DNA of 64,000 bases from positions 18,799,302 to 18,863,301 of the forward strand of contig CM057162.1 in the NCBI GenBank assembly GCA_029962745.1. The letters run 5' to 3'. The notes under the pieces are model-generated. The model was given only the letters and a program-made list of their open reading frames with translations. It was not told the DNA's origin and ran no database searches. Origin of the DNA: Echinometra lucunter (taxonomy: Eukaryota > Echinodermata > Echinoidea > Camarodonta > Echinometridae). Below, piece after piece: positions 1 to 12,382 of the stretch (position 1 is its first letter; the number at the start of each line of letters is the position of its first letter). The translations under genes were made by a program, and so were the position numbers.

Positions 1-422
1 GGGGATTCTTGAGTTGGCAACTTTGCCAGCATCTGTGATGTCATCATGGACAACTCTCCATTCATTTTGTAAGCGGAATTTAACATTGTCTTTATTTTCA
101 AGGAATTGTTAGAGTATGACGTGGCCATATCATTATTGTGCAAGCATTTTGGGGAGAATTATGTTGATTCCTGACTTGAAATCTCATATAAATCACTTTT
201 TTTGAAAAAAAAAAATAGTACAAAATGAGAGTTGAGAGTTGTCCACGATGACATCACAGATTCTGGCAAAGTTGCCAATTCAAGGATCCCCAAAACAGGA
301 ATTTACTAAAACTTTCAAATTCATAACTCGTCATGCTCGTGAACAGATTGTCCGATTTTCACTGTTTACTCTTGGTCATGTCACTAAGAGCACACTTATA
401 CCTGGGTTGCATTCTCCTTTAA
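1..422. repeat. Foldback element, TTAA-ended family, cut by window edge
   Basis: Bases 1-75 and about 228-292 are near-perfect inverted copies (GGCAACTTTGCCAG against CTGGCAAAGTTGCC). The right arm continues to GGTTGCATTCTCCTTTAA at 422. The same element occurs whole at 24992-25579, so the left end of this copy lies outside the window. It lies in an intron of, or upstream of, the TRPC-like gene. Confidence 0.75.
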
Positions 423-797
423 GCGCTATACAATTACTGACCATTAATATCTGTCCCGCTGACATATTCAATACAAATTTCAAAGGCCTTGCTTGATTCA
501 CACAAAGCAAGTTACATGTATAACAGTTTAAGCAGGGAAGCCAGAGATCTCTGGTTTAACGCTCGGAGTCTGAACTATCGTCTGACATTACTCTCTATAA
601 TAACAAAAATAAAGATATCATTCATTTTGTGTTGGAGGGTTACTTTCTGAAATAGAACATGGTGATACGGAGCCCCTACAACACAGAGAAAACTGTATGT
701 CAGTGATTGATGTACATTATAACGAACTTTAAATACTCATTTAAGGTTCGTTACAATATCCCAATGGAACGTCTATAGGAGAAGCCTATAGGAGAAT
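423..797. other. Gene-free stretch, nothing recognised
   Basis: AT-rich sequence without a supportable exon or clear repeat. A short direct duplication (CTATAGGAGAA, twice) sits at about 772-796. Confidence 0.5.
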
Positions 798-1181
798 GAG
801 CGATCGGTCGCTGTATAGCTGACCTAGCCGGAAGCGGAAGTGGAGATAGCGTGTGGGCATGTATAGGGGTTATTGCATACTGCTTTCACACCAAGGTACG
901 GTCGCTGGGTACGGTCGCAGAGACCGTACCCAGCGACCGATGAAATCATAGAGTGAAAGCATTTCATCGTACTCAGCGACCGATCGTTTTGGTAAAAAAC
1001 GATCGGTCGCTGAGTGCAGTCGCTGAGGTACTTCAGCGACCGTACCAGCGACCGTACCTTGGTGTGAAAGCACACGTATGGTATTCAGCGACCGATCGAT
1101 GACCCCCCCCCCCCCCCCCATACATGCCCACGTCTCTACTTCCGCTTCCGGCTAGGTCAGCTATACAGCGACCGATCGCTC
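798..1181. repeat. Foldback element with nested GCGACCGATCG palindromes
   Basis: The outer arms (798-866 and 1118-1181) are inverted copies starting GAGCGATCGGTCGCTG and ending CAGCGACCGATCGCTC. Smaller hairpins built on GGTACGGTCGCTGGGTACGG and on CGATCGGTCGCTGAG lie between them. A C-homopolymer of about 16 sits at the inner edge of the right arm. Another fragment of the same motif set follows at 1208-1288. Confidence 0.8.
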
Positions 1182-1340
1182 TGGGGCTGACCAAATTTTG
1201 ACGGCGGTGTGAAAGCACGTACGATCGGTCGCTGGGTACGGGCTCTGCGACCGTACCCAGCTACCGTACCTTGGTGTGAAAGCAGTTTTAGACAATCAAT
1301 CGATCGCCTAGGCCGTCGGGTTTACAAAGCGTTGTATGTG

Positions 1341-1685
1341 GTGGCCCTGAAGTACGTTCGACAAGAGGTCATGTGCGACGTGAATTTCGCATCCCAGGTC
1401 CTGAACTTTGCATCTCAAGTCGTGAAATTCACGACCCGCGATGCGAAATTCATGACCTGTGGCGCAAACTTTGCATACCAAGTCGTGAAATTCACGACCC
1501 GCGATGCGAAATTCATGACCCGTGGCGCGAACTTTGCATCCCAGTCCTGAATTTCGAACCGCGGGTCATGAATTTTACGACTTGGGATGCAAAGTTTGCG
1601 CCAAGGGTCATGAATCTAATGACCTCAGATGCGAAGTTCAGGACCTGGGATGCAAAATTCACGTCGCACATGACTTCAGGGCCAC
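1341..1685. repeat. Palindrome containing 63-bp tandem units
   Basis: The outer arms start GTGGCCCTGAAGT and end ACTTCAGGGCCAC. The interior is made of short inverted modules such as GTCGTGAAATTCACGAC. A 63-bp unit is repeated directly at 1418 and 1481. Reading frames through it are repeat artefacts. Confidence 0.8.
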
Positions 1686-1689
1686 CATG

Positions 1690-2417
1690 GTTTCAGTAGC
1701 CAGGCCCTTAAACCAGCTACAATTGGTCTAGTGAACTGTCGGTCTCTTTACATTTTTGCTCAACGAAATTGTCAGTCGTTAAGGAGACAAGGCGTGTGGT
1801 TTGGCTTTATTTAGTGCTGTTGTATATAATGATTTTGTATAATTGTCATTGTTTTTGTTCCTGCCTGCCGCTGTTACTGTCAATCTATTTACAAGTGTGC
1901 TATATGGAATAGAATAACGTATGAAATAATAGTGTGGCAACGCATTCCCGTCGCCTATTAACCTCATTACCGTAATTGCCCGAAATGTGGCGGACAAAAG
2001 GTTAACTCGTTATCATCGCTACTATACTGCAGAGCAAACCTGGGCTGCTTCATGAAGGTAAACGAACCGAGAAATCCTCCCCGCAAAAAAAGGGCAGTGA
2101 TAAATGAAAGAGAGAAGATAAACGAGGAAAGCACCACCAATTTGCCTAATCAAGCTAATTAATATACATGTAGATTTACGCGTTCACAGTTATGACAATT
2201 ACGTGTGACAGGATTGATCTGTACATGTATGATTTAGTAGTCATTGTTAAAGTCAACCATGCAGTCATCCGTAAATTGCCCTTATGAACTCGGGGACACG
2301 CTTGGACAAGAGCCTGCAATAAGTCAGTTCATAGATGCAATCTAATATCTGAGCGTGAGCAGATGAAGTGTTACGCTTTGCAGGTGGAAGTTTTCTTTTA
2401 AAAAATGGAAATAAAAG
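1690..2417. other. Gene-free stretch, nothing recognised
   Basis: No exon-like open frame, RNA gene or strong repeat was seen here. It lies in sequence 5' of the first visible TRPC-like exon. Confidence 0.45.
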
Positions 2418-2550
2418 CTCCAGAGACATGAGCCAACTCTGTCACTTTGAGAGTTACTATTCTAAGAGACCTCTCCATGTTTAAAATATCTGTGGATATA
2501 TTTTGAAATCATTAGGGACATGAGCTGACTACGAGGCGTACGAGCTGGCT
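2418..2550. repeat. Dispersed repeat, second copy near 58.1 kb
   Basis: The order of blocks AGAGTTACTATTC, GACCTCTCCATGTTT, AAATATCTGT and GGACATGAGCT is repeated with moderate divergence at about 58045-58175. The family is not identified. Confidence 0.6.
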
Positions 2551-2624
2551 TATAAAATTTATCTGAGATTATCTTAAAATGCAACATTGCTTTAGCTGTC
2601 GAAATTATTCCTTCTTTGGTTCAG

Positions 2625-2830
2625 CCATGACATTTTCTCCGGCGACGATTGTTCCCCTGGAAAATCTGCACGTTAAGCCAAACATAAAACCTTTAAACCC
2701 CAAACCTAACACTATTATCCTCAAGTTAAAACCAAAACCTTTATCACACCCTAACCCTAAACCTTAATGTCTTCAAAAGAGACACGAGCAATTGTCGTAG
2801 GAGCAAACTTCGTGTCACAGTCAGTTTCAC
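2625..2830 (+). repeat. Dispersed repeat with telomere-like CCCTAA tract
   Basis: The sequence runs from a block ending GGAAAATCTGCACGTTAAG through a degenerate C/A-rich tract containing CCCTAACCCTAAACC. An inverted copy of the whole unit, flanks included, lies at about 7680-7890, so this is an interspersed repeat and not a telomere. Confidence 0.65.
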
Positions 2831-2962
2831 TATTATTGTTATCATTATTATCATTATTATTACTTCCACTACTACCATCGTTACGTGGTCCTATTGTGAC
2901 CATTGTTATTTGACCACCAGAGATGGAAACCGTAAAACTCTTTAACACAATTTAAATGTATA

Positions 2963-3370
2963 TGCAGCAATGGAAATACCCACATGACAGTCTACCCGAG
3001 GTAGGCCCCCTGCGGGTAGACCAACTCCTGGTCGACTAACTTGTTCATTTCAGTAGCATTATTGTACGCACGTCGGAAACATGTGATACTAAACATTGTA
3101 TTAAACACTGAATTAAACATTTGAAGCAGCTCAATTATCATGATTTGAAGTCTGCTTCATATGAATCAGAGCCACAGCAAATAATGTATGGATGCAAAGA
3201 AGGCAATGCTTTATATACAATGTTTAGTACCAAATCTTTCTGGACGTGTGTAATATACCTACTATGTATAAGTTCCCCAGTCAATCCGGGATTGGTTTAC
3301 CGGGAGGGAGGGGGGGGGGGGTGCGGCCGTAACCCGGGTAGAATCTTATCAGGGTACTTCCATTGCTGCA
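2963..3370. mobile_element. MITE ending 17 bp before a TRPC exon
   Basis: The termini are inverted copies, TGCAGCAATGGAAATACCC at 2963 and GGGTACTTCCATTGCTGCA ending at 3370. A second internal inverted pair (about 3066-3101 and 3214-3252) shares TACTAAACATTGTAT. TA lies on both outer flanks, which would fit a mariner-type TA target duplication, but two bases prove little. The right end is 17 bp upstream of the splice-acceptor boundary at 3387/3388. Confidence 0.75.
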
Positions 3371-3387
3371 TATTGCTTCGTTTTCAG

Positions 3388-3503
3388 TGGTCCTCAAAGA
3401 ACTACTGCTTCTGGATGTCCATGTTGGTGATGCACTCCTACGGGCAGCGGAGACTGAGTTCGAGCATGCCGTCAAGTGTCTTCTAGAATATGCCGCAAAG
3501 AAG
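3388..3503 (+). CDS. TRPC-like exon A: ankyrin end
   Basis: The acceptor is CGTTTTCAG before 3388 and the donor is GTAAGG at 3504. It starts by completing a codon (needs one base from an upstream exon) and ends in phase 0. Residues 1-39 include [18 protein letters not shown], matching the last ankyrin repeat of TRPC proteins (VGDALLYAIRKE in TRPC5). It is the first exon visible; no upstream ankyrin exon was found in 1-3387. Confidence 0.9.
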
Positions 3504-6500
3504 GTAAGGAAAAGATACAAATTTTCTTCGATTCTTCAGTTCAGTTTCAATTCTCCTGTGTTTTTATTGCATTTTTGTTATTTTCTCTTGGAAAATAGCT
3601 ACAAAATACTGAGAGCATTGTCATACGTTTGTTTTTCTTTTTTTTCTTTTTCCCCCTTTTTTTCTCTCCAGTGATTTCATACTTGTTTTGTTCTTAATGT
3701 TATATTTGTATTATGTTTTCCCATCCCAATCTATGTACTAATCGTAGAAGGCAAATCTCAGCTACATTGACAGGTGAATGTTCTACATGTTCAGAACGAG
3801 ATATTCAGGATATAAACATTATGTCTGACAATATTATAATTGATGATAATTATGTTCTTCCTAATGAATACAATGATATAACAAAGGAATTACTTTTGAA
3901 AAATAAAAGAGTCTTCTCCATGGTACATTTTAACTGTCGAAACATTAAAAAAAATATTGATAACTTTCACAGTGTTCTTGCCAGCATATCTTGCCCATTT
4001 TCATGTATAGCACTATCAGAAACTTGGCTAGCAAATAATGAAGAAATACAAATTCCTGATTATAGTTTTCTTGGTAATGGAAGACAAGACAAACGAGGAG
4101 GTGGTGTAGGCTGTTTGATAAAAAATGGTATGAAGTATAAAATCCGTAAGGACTTAGAAGTTTTTAACCAATGAATTGAAACTATTTTATTGAGATGTAT
4201 TCTAAAGTAAAAAATATTATTCTTTCCATTGTGTACAGGCCCCCTGGGCAAGATTTATCTGATTTTTCTAGTTACTTAGAGGACCCTCTTTGTGCAATAA
4301 ATAGAGAAAATAAGCAATGCTTTTTTATAGGTGATTTTAACATTGATCTTTTAATGACCAATTCCTGTCAAGTAAAACATTTTGTTGATCTTTTAATAAC
4401 TTATTCTTGTATACCTTTGATTTTAAACCCAGCGAGAATAACACAAACTTCAGCGACTCTTATTGATAACATATTCACAAACAACTTGGATAGTGTCTTA
4501 AAAACTGGAATCCTTGTTAATGATGTCAGTGATCATCTTAGTGTTTTCACAATTATTAATTATGACAGTGTTTCATACTCTAATCCTAAGTGCTACAAAC
4601 GTGTTATGAATAATGAAAATGTTACTGACTTTCTGAAAGTTTTACAGTGTACTAACTGGAATGATGTATATGATATCATAGATGTTGATTGTAGATTTGA
4701 TATTTTTACGAATAAATTAACTAGTCTATATGATCAATGTTTTCCTTTCAAAGAGAAGTCGGACCGACAATTTAAGAAAAACCCTTGGTTTAATAATGAT
4801 TTAAAGAAGATGTGTAGGAAGAAAAAAACATCTTGTATCGAAAATATATAAAACAATCCAACTGAATATAGAAAAATAACTTATAATAAATATAGAAATA
4901 AAGTTACTAGTGCAATACGGCAGTGTAAACGATTGTATTATAAAACTCGTTTTTATAATGTACAGAATAATATCAGAAGACCATGGAATGTTATCATTGA
5001 TCTGTTGAATAAGAAAAAGGCAACAGTACAACATATGAATATTAGTCATCTTGGCAGAAACATATCTGATTGTAAGGAAATTGCAAATTTATTTAATAAA
5101 TAATTCACAACTATTGGATTAGACATAACTAATACTTTGCCACAATCTTGCTGTACTTATGATAAGTTCTTGCCTCCCCAAAACTTGTTGAATTCATTTT
5201 TTCTCCTCCGCATACTACAACCTAGTGAAATAATCAAAATTGTGTCTGAACTTCAGCCAAACAAAAGCCCTGGATATGATGGCATTGATTGTAGTGTTTT
5301 TAAAAAATCTATTCGTTTTTAGTCACACCTTTATGTAGTTTTTTAAAATTTGTCAATAGATAAGGGAGGTTTCCCTAGTTCCATGAAACTAGTCAAATGT
5401 GTACCCATACATAAAAAAGGGGATAAATCTGTATTATCTAACTATAGACCAATCTCTATCCTCTCTGTAATTTCTAAGTTATTTGAAAAAAAACTTATAC
5501 ACAAACGTTTATTGTCATATTTATGTTACAATAATATCATATCTAAAAAACAATTTGGTTTCAGACCCAATTACTCTACCTATATGGCATTAATTGATTT
5601 CTGTGACAAAATAGCGAATGCATTTGAAAATAAGCAATTTGTCACTGGGATTTTCCTTGACCTATCAAAAGCTTTTGATTGTATAAATCACGACATTCTT
5701 ATAGAGAAAATGAGATATTACGGTATCAGAGGTCTTGCCTTAGATTGGTTCAAAAGTTATTTTTATAATCGCAGACAGTATGTACATTTAAGTGGTTATT
5801 CATCCCCCATACAAAAAATTAAAATAGGCGTTCCTCAGGGATCTATTTTAGGTCCTCAACTTTTTATTATGTATATAAATGACTTACATTTTATTAGTAG
5901 TATATTAGATTCTGTATTATATGCAGTTGATAGCAATTCTTTTTATAACTGGAAATGATATACAGAATGTTTGTGCAATACTAAATGGGGAATTGTGCAA
6001 GATAGGCCAGTGCTTTTTAGCCAACAAGCTGAAACTAAATACTGATAAAACATCGTGCATGGTATTCCACACTAAGAATAAGCATATTGATTCTAATTCT
6101 ATTGATGTGAAAATTGATGGTTCTAATATTCCAGTTGTAAATACCGCTAAATTTTTGGGAGTAACTTTAGATAATCATCTTATTTGGAATTACCATGTAA
6201 ATGAAATATGTTGTAAAATATCAAGGGCAATCGGTGCAATCAGTAGAGTAAGTGCAATTGTACCAACTCATATTCTTTTAAAACTATATTTGTCTATGAT
6301 CTTTCCTCACCTTATTTATTGCAACAACATTGTATGGGGAAACTGTGCAAAATATCTCTTAAATCGAATTTTTGTTCTTCAAAAGCATGCAATACGGATA
6401 ATTACAAACTCTAAGCCCTACACTCACTCAAATCCTTTGTTTAAAGAAAAGAAATTATTGAATATCTATGATATTTACAAATTTTCTACCTGTACATTCA

Positions 6501-9500
6501 TGTATAAATATGTGCATAACTCTTTGGCAAACCTTTTAGGTAATTGTTTTATTAAGAAAAAATATGTATATGATAAACGACAGAACGATAACTTGTATAT
6601 AACAAATTACAAATATAATTTTTCTCGATCAACCGTTAAATACTCGGGACCGAGTATGTGGAATAGCCTTCCGAGTAGCCTGAAGTCTTGCCAAAGTCTT
6701 TTGACTTTTAAACGAACATTCAGAAATTTTCTCCTATTAATTGGCTTATCCGTTCTTCTCCCCCCCCCCTCCCCTTTGCTTTTCGTTTTTGTAGCTCTTT
6801 TGTGTTATAGGGATTGACCTTTGAAAGGTCTTGATGCCTATCGTTAATCCCACCACTTCCTGTTATTTGCTGTATTTATAATGTACCCTTTTGTATTCGT
6901 GTTTGAATGTATTTTTGAATGTTTTCCATGCTATTGTACCTGTATTTTTATCAGATTGTGGAAATAAATAAATCTAAATCCAAATCTAAATCTAACAAAA
7001 GATGACCCTTTGCTGCAAAAGGACACTTCTCTAGTGTAACTGTTTATTTTTGTCCTCGATACATTTTCACTCGTCACGTCTTTCTTCGCTCCAACAGCTG
7101 TAAAATTTTACAGAGATTTAAAGTGATCCTTTCATTGAATTTTACAGGGGGCAATATTACTGATATGAGGTTGGCATTAGCCACTGATTATTCTTAGCAA
7201 AAGCAAATTTTCAGGGATTTAAAAAAATAGGACAAAAGTGTCATGTCGGTTACGCCAAAGCTGCTGTATCCTGCAATATGTAGTCCCATGGATATGCGAC
7301 ATGTATTCATATATTTTTTTAGTTTCTGTTAATGCCTTAACTGGACCTGTTAGACCCCAAGTCCTACACCTTTTTTCTTACACTTAGAAGGGGCTCAAAA
7401 AATCTTTTGTCAATTTTTTTTGCCATGTCCGTTACAGTTACGAAGAATCGATTTTCTCTTGACCCATTCAGTAAAATACAGCAAAAGTTAATATGTGTGT
7501 TCTTGATAGTGAAATGTGTCTTATTGATCAGGTTGATTTGTTTTGCTTAAGACTGCCATGACCAAAGATAAGCCTGAGTAACCTATCCGTTATCATGGTT
7601 ATGTATGCCGGTAACAAGTTGCTAAATGATACGTCTTTGTTAAGAATAGGCAATAGGTAATTATTGTTCTGTTTTCCCCCGGTGACGCGACAACTTTGCT
7701 CCTGCGATAATTGCTCCTTTCTTAATTTCTCCGAAGACCTAGGGTTAGGGTTAGATCTGTGATAGTGGTTTCGGTTCAGAATGATGCGAGGATAAGGATG
7801 AAGCTTAGTGTTAGGTATGGGGTTAAGTTTTATATTTTACTTAACGTGCAGATTTTCCATGGGAGCATGTCGCTGGAGCCAATGTCATGGAACCGTTTCC
7901 CCCAGGCCCTTATGAGTCACGTTGTAGTGAATCTCTAAATAACATTTGTAACATCTTTGTTGCCATGGCAGCCGGAGGAAGAACGTGATCGCATCATCAA
8001 CTGTCACTGTGAGGGAAATGACTTCCACCCTCTTCTCACACCTCTCATGCGCGCAGCTCAGAAGAACAATTATGCAATCGTAAAGGTAAGACATCGGGCA
8101 CAAACGTGTTCATGGGGTTAATGATAATACTCAATCGTTTTTATCTGCAAGCATTCAAGTTAAGGTAGTCAATCATACGCTTATTCCAGATTCTTAGAGA
8201 TACCCCCTTTAAGGACGGAAATGGGTTAGGATTTTGACCCCCTTATCACGGGCTTTTGGAAGGAGACTAGCAAAATAACCCCCTAAATGAAGGAAGTGTG
8301 CCGAGGTGAAGAGTTCGGGGGTTTAAAACTAACCTTATTTGGGACCCTTTATCAGGATTGGTCGGGAAAGATTTGAAAACTACCCCTAATTAATATTTCG
8401 AGAAAAAAAATGCTAAAAGATCCCCTATTTCAACGATTTTTCGTAGTCCCTAGAATATACCCTTTTTCCCGAAAAATCGAAGACGCGCATGCGGTACAGT
8501 TGACCACCTGAGTGGGGGGGGGGGGGGGGGGGGAGGGGCGGGCGGGTTTATTTTGATAATAAATAATACAAATACAAAATATTTACTGGGCGCTTGATAC
8601 GGGCGTTTCTAAGCGCAGTTTTCTGTCTATAATTTATTACCAGGAATTAAAATTGAATACAAATAAAAAATTATATAAGAAACCCTAAGTAGTTCAAAAA
8701 AATAGACATATAATTTAATGAAAACTGAAAATCAAATTAAGTTTGGTATATTGTATACAAATATACCAAGCTCTGAGAAAGTATAGTGGAAATAATTCAT
8801 CGGAGGGACTGGCAATAACTATTTTATGAGCAGTCTGTATAGACCTTGCGCAAATTACTCGCTCAGGGGATGGTCTTCGCGCTTGAATGGACATGAAGGG
8901 AACGAATGGTTGGCAATGAGTAGTGAGCATGGGCAGTAGTGTAATTAGTAAACAGCACGAAACGGGTATCATTGAGAGGGGAGGGTGGGCCATGGAGGAT
9001 ACATATAGCACATTAAAAAACCCAGACAACACTGTTCTTACCTCTGTCCCACTTTGACTAAAGGCAAAAAGTGACGAGTACAAATACCAGAAAAAACTGT
9101 TTTTGACCTATGTAGCCCTGATCCTTGGATTTTCGTGTTCGGAAAACAATAACGAGTTTGCTGTAAGTTGCTTGCTTTTGCCTAAGATTTTCAGGCAGTT
9201 CTGTGCCCCTGCTTCCTTTTGACTTTTTGTCTCGCCCACCGGAGGTGAAGGCGAGACTAAGGGATCCAAATGTCGTCCGTCTGTCGTCCGTCCGTCGTCC
9301 GTCCGTCGTCCGTCCGTCGTCCGTCCGTCGTCCGTCCGTCGTCCGTCCGTCCGTCCGTCCGTCACAAACGTTATGAAAGATAACTTGGCAACCGTGACTC
9401 ACTTTTCAACCAAACTTGGGTTGTAGATGCACTAAGGGGACCTGCATGTTATGGTCCAGTCAGAGGTCACATGGTAAGGTCAAAGGTCATTTCAGGTCAA

Positions 9501-12121
9501 ACGTTAAAGTTTACGTGCAAGACTCTCTTATGACACAAAACTCTGCAACCGTGACTCACTTTTCAACCAAACTTGGGTTGTAGATGCCCTAAGCGGACCT
9601 GCATGTTATGCTCTAGTCAGAGGTCACATGGTAAGGTCAAAGGTCATTTTAGGTCAAACGTTAAAATTTACGTGCAAGACTCTCTTATGACACAAAACTC
9701 TGCAACTGTGTGACACTGTTCAATCAAACTTGGGTTGTAGATGCACTAAGGGGACCTGCATCTTATTGTCCAGTCAGAGGTCACATGGTAAGGTCAAAGG
9801 TCATTTCAGGTCAAATGTTAAAGTTGACGTGCAAGACTCTCTTATCACACATAACTTTGCAACCGTGACTCACTTTTCAACCAAACTTGGGTTGTAGATG
9901 CACTGAGGGGACCTGCATGTTATGGTCCAGTCAGAGGTCACATGGTAAGGTCAAAGGTCATTTCAGGTCAAATGTTGAAGTTTACGTGCAAGACTCTCTT
10001 ATGACTCAAAACTCTGCAACCGTGTGACACTTATCTATCAAACTTGGGTTGTCGATGCACTAAGGGGACCTGCATGTTATGGTCCAGTCATAGGTCACAT
10101 GGTAAGGTCAAAGGTCATTTCAGGTCAAACATTAAAGTTTACGTGCAAGACTCTCATGACTCAAAACTCTGCAACCGTGTGACACTTATCTATCAAACTT
10201 GGGTTGTCGATGCACTAAGGGGACCTGCATGTTATGGTCCAGTCAGAGGTCACATGGTCAGGTCAAAGGTCATTACAGGTCAAACGTTGAACGGTTAAAG
10301 TTTACGTGCAAGACTCTCTTATGACACAAAACTTTGCAACCGTGTCACACTTTTCAGTCAAACTTGGGTTGCAGATCACTAAGGGGAAGTGCATGTTATC
10401 ATTCTGTTGGACTTCACATGATAAGGTGAAAGGTCATTGGAGGTCATATGTTACAGATGTTTTCAAATTCTTGAATTTGCTTTTCCTCTGTCATTTCTTG
10501 TTTTCTTAATTCTTGAAACTCATGTAGCCAGGGAGGCAATGCGGGGTGGTCACCCCCCAAAAAAAAGACAAGAAGAGAAAAAGCTAAGAGGACGCAAGAA
10601 GAGGAGCAGACAAGGAACAGTGACAAAGAAATGTCAAACTTCCACACTTTGTATGGGAGGGGGGGGGGGGACTCTCCCTTCCTGCACCCTCCCCTCTCTT
10701 GACAACTGTTGGTCCAATGGCAACCAAACTTGGGTAATAGCTGCACTAGCGATAACATGTTGCGGTGCTGTCGGCGGTCACATGGTGAGGTCAAAGCTCA
10801 TTTCATGTCAAATGTTAAGAGTTTACCTGCAAGACTCTCTTATGACAAAAAATACTTTGCAACTGTTGCTCTCTTTTCAACTAAACTTGGGTGATAGATG
10901 TACATGTACTTGGGGGACCTTCATGTTATAGTGTTATTGGAGGTCACATGGTATGGTCAAAGGTCATTTTATTTCAAAGGTTAAGGTTTACCTGCAAGAC
11001 TCTCTTGTGACACATAACTTGACACGTGTTGCTCCGATAGCAACCCAAATTGATAGATGCACTAGGGGTACATTCATGCTATTGTGCCGTCAGGTCACAT
11101 GGTAAGGTTAAAGGTCAGTTTAGGTCAGTCATTAAAGTTTACCTGCAAGACTTTGTGACATCAAACTTGGTCCGGAATGTACTTGGGGAAACTTTCGTGT
11201 TATTGAATCACGGGTGGGCGAGACACAATCTTGCTATTGGCTTGTAATATTTAAGAAATGGGTAAAAAATTATGGCTAATTGTGTAATTATTGCTGTAAG
11301 TTGCTTGCTTTTGCCTAAGATTTTCAGGCAGTTCTGTGCCCCTGCTTCCTTTTGACTTTTATTATTTCAGAAATGGGTAAAAAATTATGGCTAATGGGAT
11401 CGTCAGACATAATGAAGCATGACCCGAATGCCAATCAATGAAAAAGTAAATTTCCATGAGAAAGTCACTTTATCCTTTTGCCAAAGTAGGACAGACCTGT
11501 CCCCATGATCCCTGGCAACAAAAATTTACTCTATAAGGTTGGTTCACCGTACGTAATATGTCAATTTCACATAAATAATACCGTATAAACTTTCGACTCA
11601 TACTAAAGACGTTTTAATTTCAAAAGGAAATGCTTGGCTGATCAAGCAACTACAGTGCAAACAGACCTGCCGCTTGGCAAGGCAAATGCAATTACCATGA
11701 TGGATAATATGCATTAAATACCTTATTACTGGGCAGCGAGTGAACATTATCATAATTGGATTCAAATGTGCGTAACTTGTATTAAATGAAATTACATCTC
11801 TGTTATATGAGCTCTCGACAGTGACATTGCCTCATCGTTTATTTACACAAGACTACTACTATGTGCATAATATGAAGTATGAATACCACGGATTAAAACA
11901 ATAAAGATCGAAATTTCATTTTATGCATATTAAGATCATCTCCCCGCCCCCTCGTTCCTATACCTTTTTAACATTTCTTTCTCTCTCTCGCTGTGCGTGT
12001 GAATATATATATATATAATCCCCCGTATACACATAGGGATATGCATAAATATAGGTCTACATGTAGTTATATATATCATACATATTGCAGTTTTTATTAT
12101 ATACATGTGTGTTTGTGTGTG

Positions 12122-12203
<82 letters not shown>

Positions 12204-12343
12204 ATCTGAGGAAGGCCCGAGGCGGGCCGAAAATTCTGAACAATAAAAGCTAATGTTGGATTTACACATGGCGTACCTTCGACTCTTTATGAAGTTATTA
12301 CTGTCTGCATTATTAATCGTCCAACACTTTGGAATTATTCTCA

Positions 12344-12382
<39 letters not shown>

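Larger units (their letters stand above)
9228..11225. mobile_element. 2.0-kb TIR-bounded element filled with tandem repeats
   Basis: It begins TGTCTCGCCCACC at 9228 and ends GGTGGGCGAGACA at 11225, a perfect 13-bp inverted repeat. Just inside the left end GTCTCGCC pairs with GGCGAGAC in a hairpin (9229-9257). Then come a GTCC/GTCG tract (about 9273-9362) and 157-bp tandem units. No transposase frame is present, so it would be non-autonomous. Confidence 0.75.

Noticed and set aside
2740..2766. Telomere end or interstitial telomere
   Set aside because: Only two exact CCCTAA units in a degenerate tract that belongs to an interspersed repeat with an inverted second copy.
9108..9402. Minus-strand peptides with DGRTTDGRR repeats
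   Set aside because: They are the translation of the GTCC/GTCG simple repeat; no independent coding signal.
9380..11200. CRISPR-like array
   Set aside because: Repeat units are contiguous 157-bp copies without distinct spacers, in an animal gene intron.
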